Shown here: positions 6,184 through 6,273 of the stretch, piece by piece | Numbering within the stretch: position 1 is the stretch's first letter | Layout of the letters: each line of letters begins with the position of its first letter | Origin: Pseudomonadota bacterium | GTDB lineage: Bacteria; Pseudomonadota; Alphaproteobacteria; Rhizobiales; Beijerinckiaceae | Reading direction: 5' to 3' | Assembly: GCA_021780015.1 (NCBI GenBank) | Contig: JAJXZN010000132.1 | Coordinates: forward strand, 1 to 6,273 | DNA length: 6,273 nt | Notes under the pieces: model-generated | Database searches by the model: none | What the model was told of the DNA's origin: nothing | What the model saw: only the letters and a program-made list of their open reading frames with translations | Position numbers and translations under genes: made by a program

Positions 6184-6191
6184 CGATATAA

Positions 6192-6273
6192 ATGGCCCCC
6201 GATCATCTGACCGATACGTTCTCCGCCCTCGCCGACCCGACCCGCCGCGCCATGCTGGCCCGCCTTGCTCTGG
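6192..6273 (+). CDS. ArsR-family transcriptional regulator (partial)
   Basis: Only the first 27 residues are inside the window, and the right edge cuts the gene. The stretch FSALADPTRRAMLARLA is the hallmark start of the ArsR/SmtB winged-helix fold (helix, then ADPTRR-x-hydrophobic-L). Members with this PTRR form often lack the metal-binding cysteines and are frequently followed by an AHSA1/START-type protein gene. Neither the ligand site nor the next gene can be seen here. The ATG at 6192 fits the conserved N-terminus but has no clear Shine-Dalgarno, the upstream bases being taken up by the operator-like repeats. A divergent promoter region of 74 bases separates it from the HAD gene. Confidence 0.85.
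   Translation, partial: MAPDHLTDTFSALADPTRRAMLARLAL

Overview
The window looks like an ordinary stretch of chromosome from a high-GC alphaproteobacterium, most likely Hyphomicrobiales (Rhizobiales). This is inferred from GC- and C/G-ending codon use, the purE-purK-rpsU gene order, the S21 sequence type and the style of the intergenic palindromes. No species can be named, and no phage, transposase, CRISPR, tRNA or rRNA gene is visible.

Layout. At the left edge a plus-strand AraC-type regulator (40-1026) converges, with only 15 bases between stop codons, on a minus-strand lipoprotein with six TPR repeats (1042-1902). Behind the lipoprotein a 301-base non-coding stretch (1903-2203) holds a 15-base palindrome, one copy of a GC-rich intergenic palindrome and a good rho-independent terminator for rpsU. 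rpsU (ribosomal protein S21, GTG start at 2443) follows on the minus strand with a plausible promoter of its own. Upstream of it is the minus-strand purE-purK operon for the AIR-to-CAIR steps of purine synthesis, whose two genes overlap by a GTGA.

A 332-base region (4190-4521) separates purE from a divergent plus-strand aldo/keto reductase (4522-5394). It contains a strong 12-4-12 inverted repeat in the purE leader or promoter region and a second copy of the intergenic palindrome. The reductase converges, 9 bases apart, on a minus-strand HAD-type hydrolase (5404-6117, TTG start). The hydrolase is divergent from an ArsR-type regulator cut off by the right edge (6192 onward). The 74 bases between these two hold a promoter (TTGACG, 17 bases, TATATA) overlapped by a symmetric element that is probably the ArsR operator.

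Functionally the window mixes housekeeping (purine synthesis, ribosome) with small stand-alone metabolic and regulatory genes. I do not see a novel multi-gene system. The points worth checking are regulatory: the probable ArsR autoregulatory site, its half-site similarity to the palindrome upstream of purE, the two copies of the palindromic repeat, the altered active-site loop of the HAD protein, and a 15-bp tandem repeat inside the lipoprotein signal peptide.
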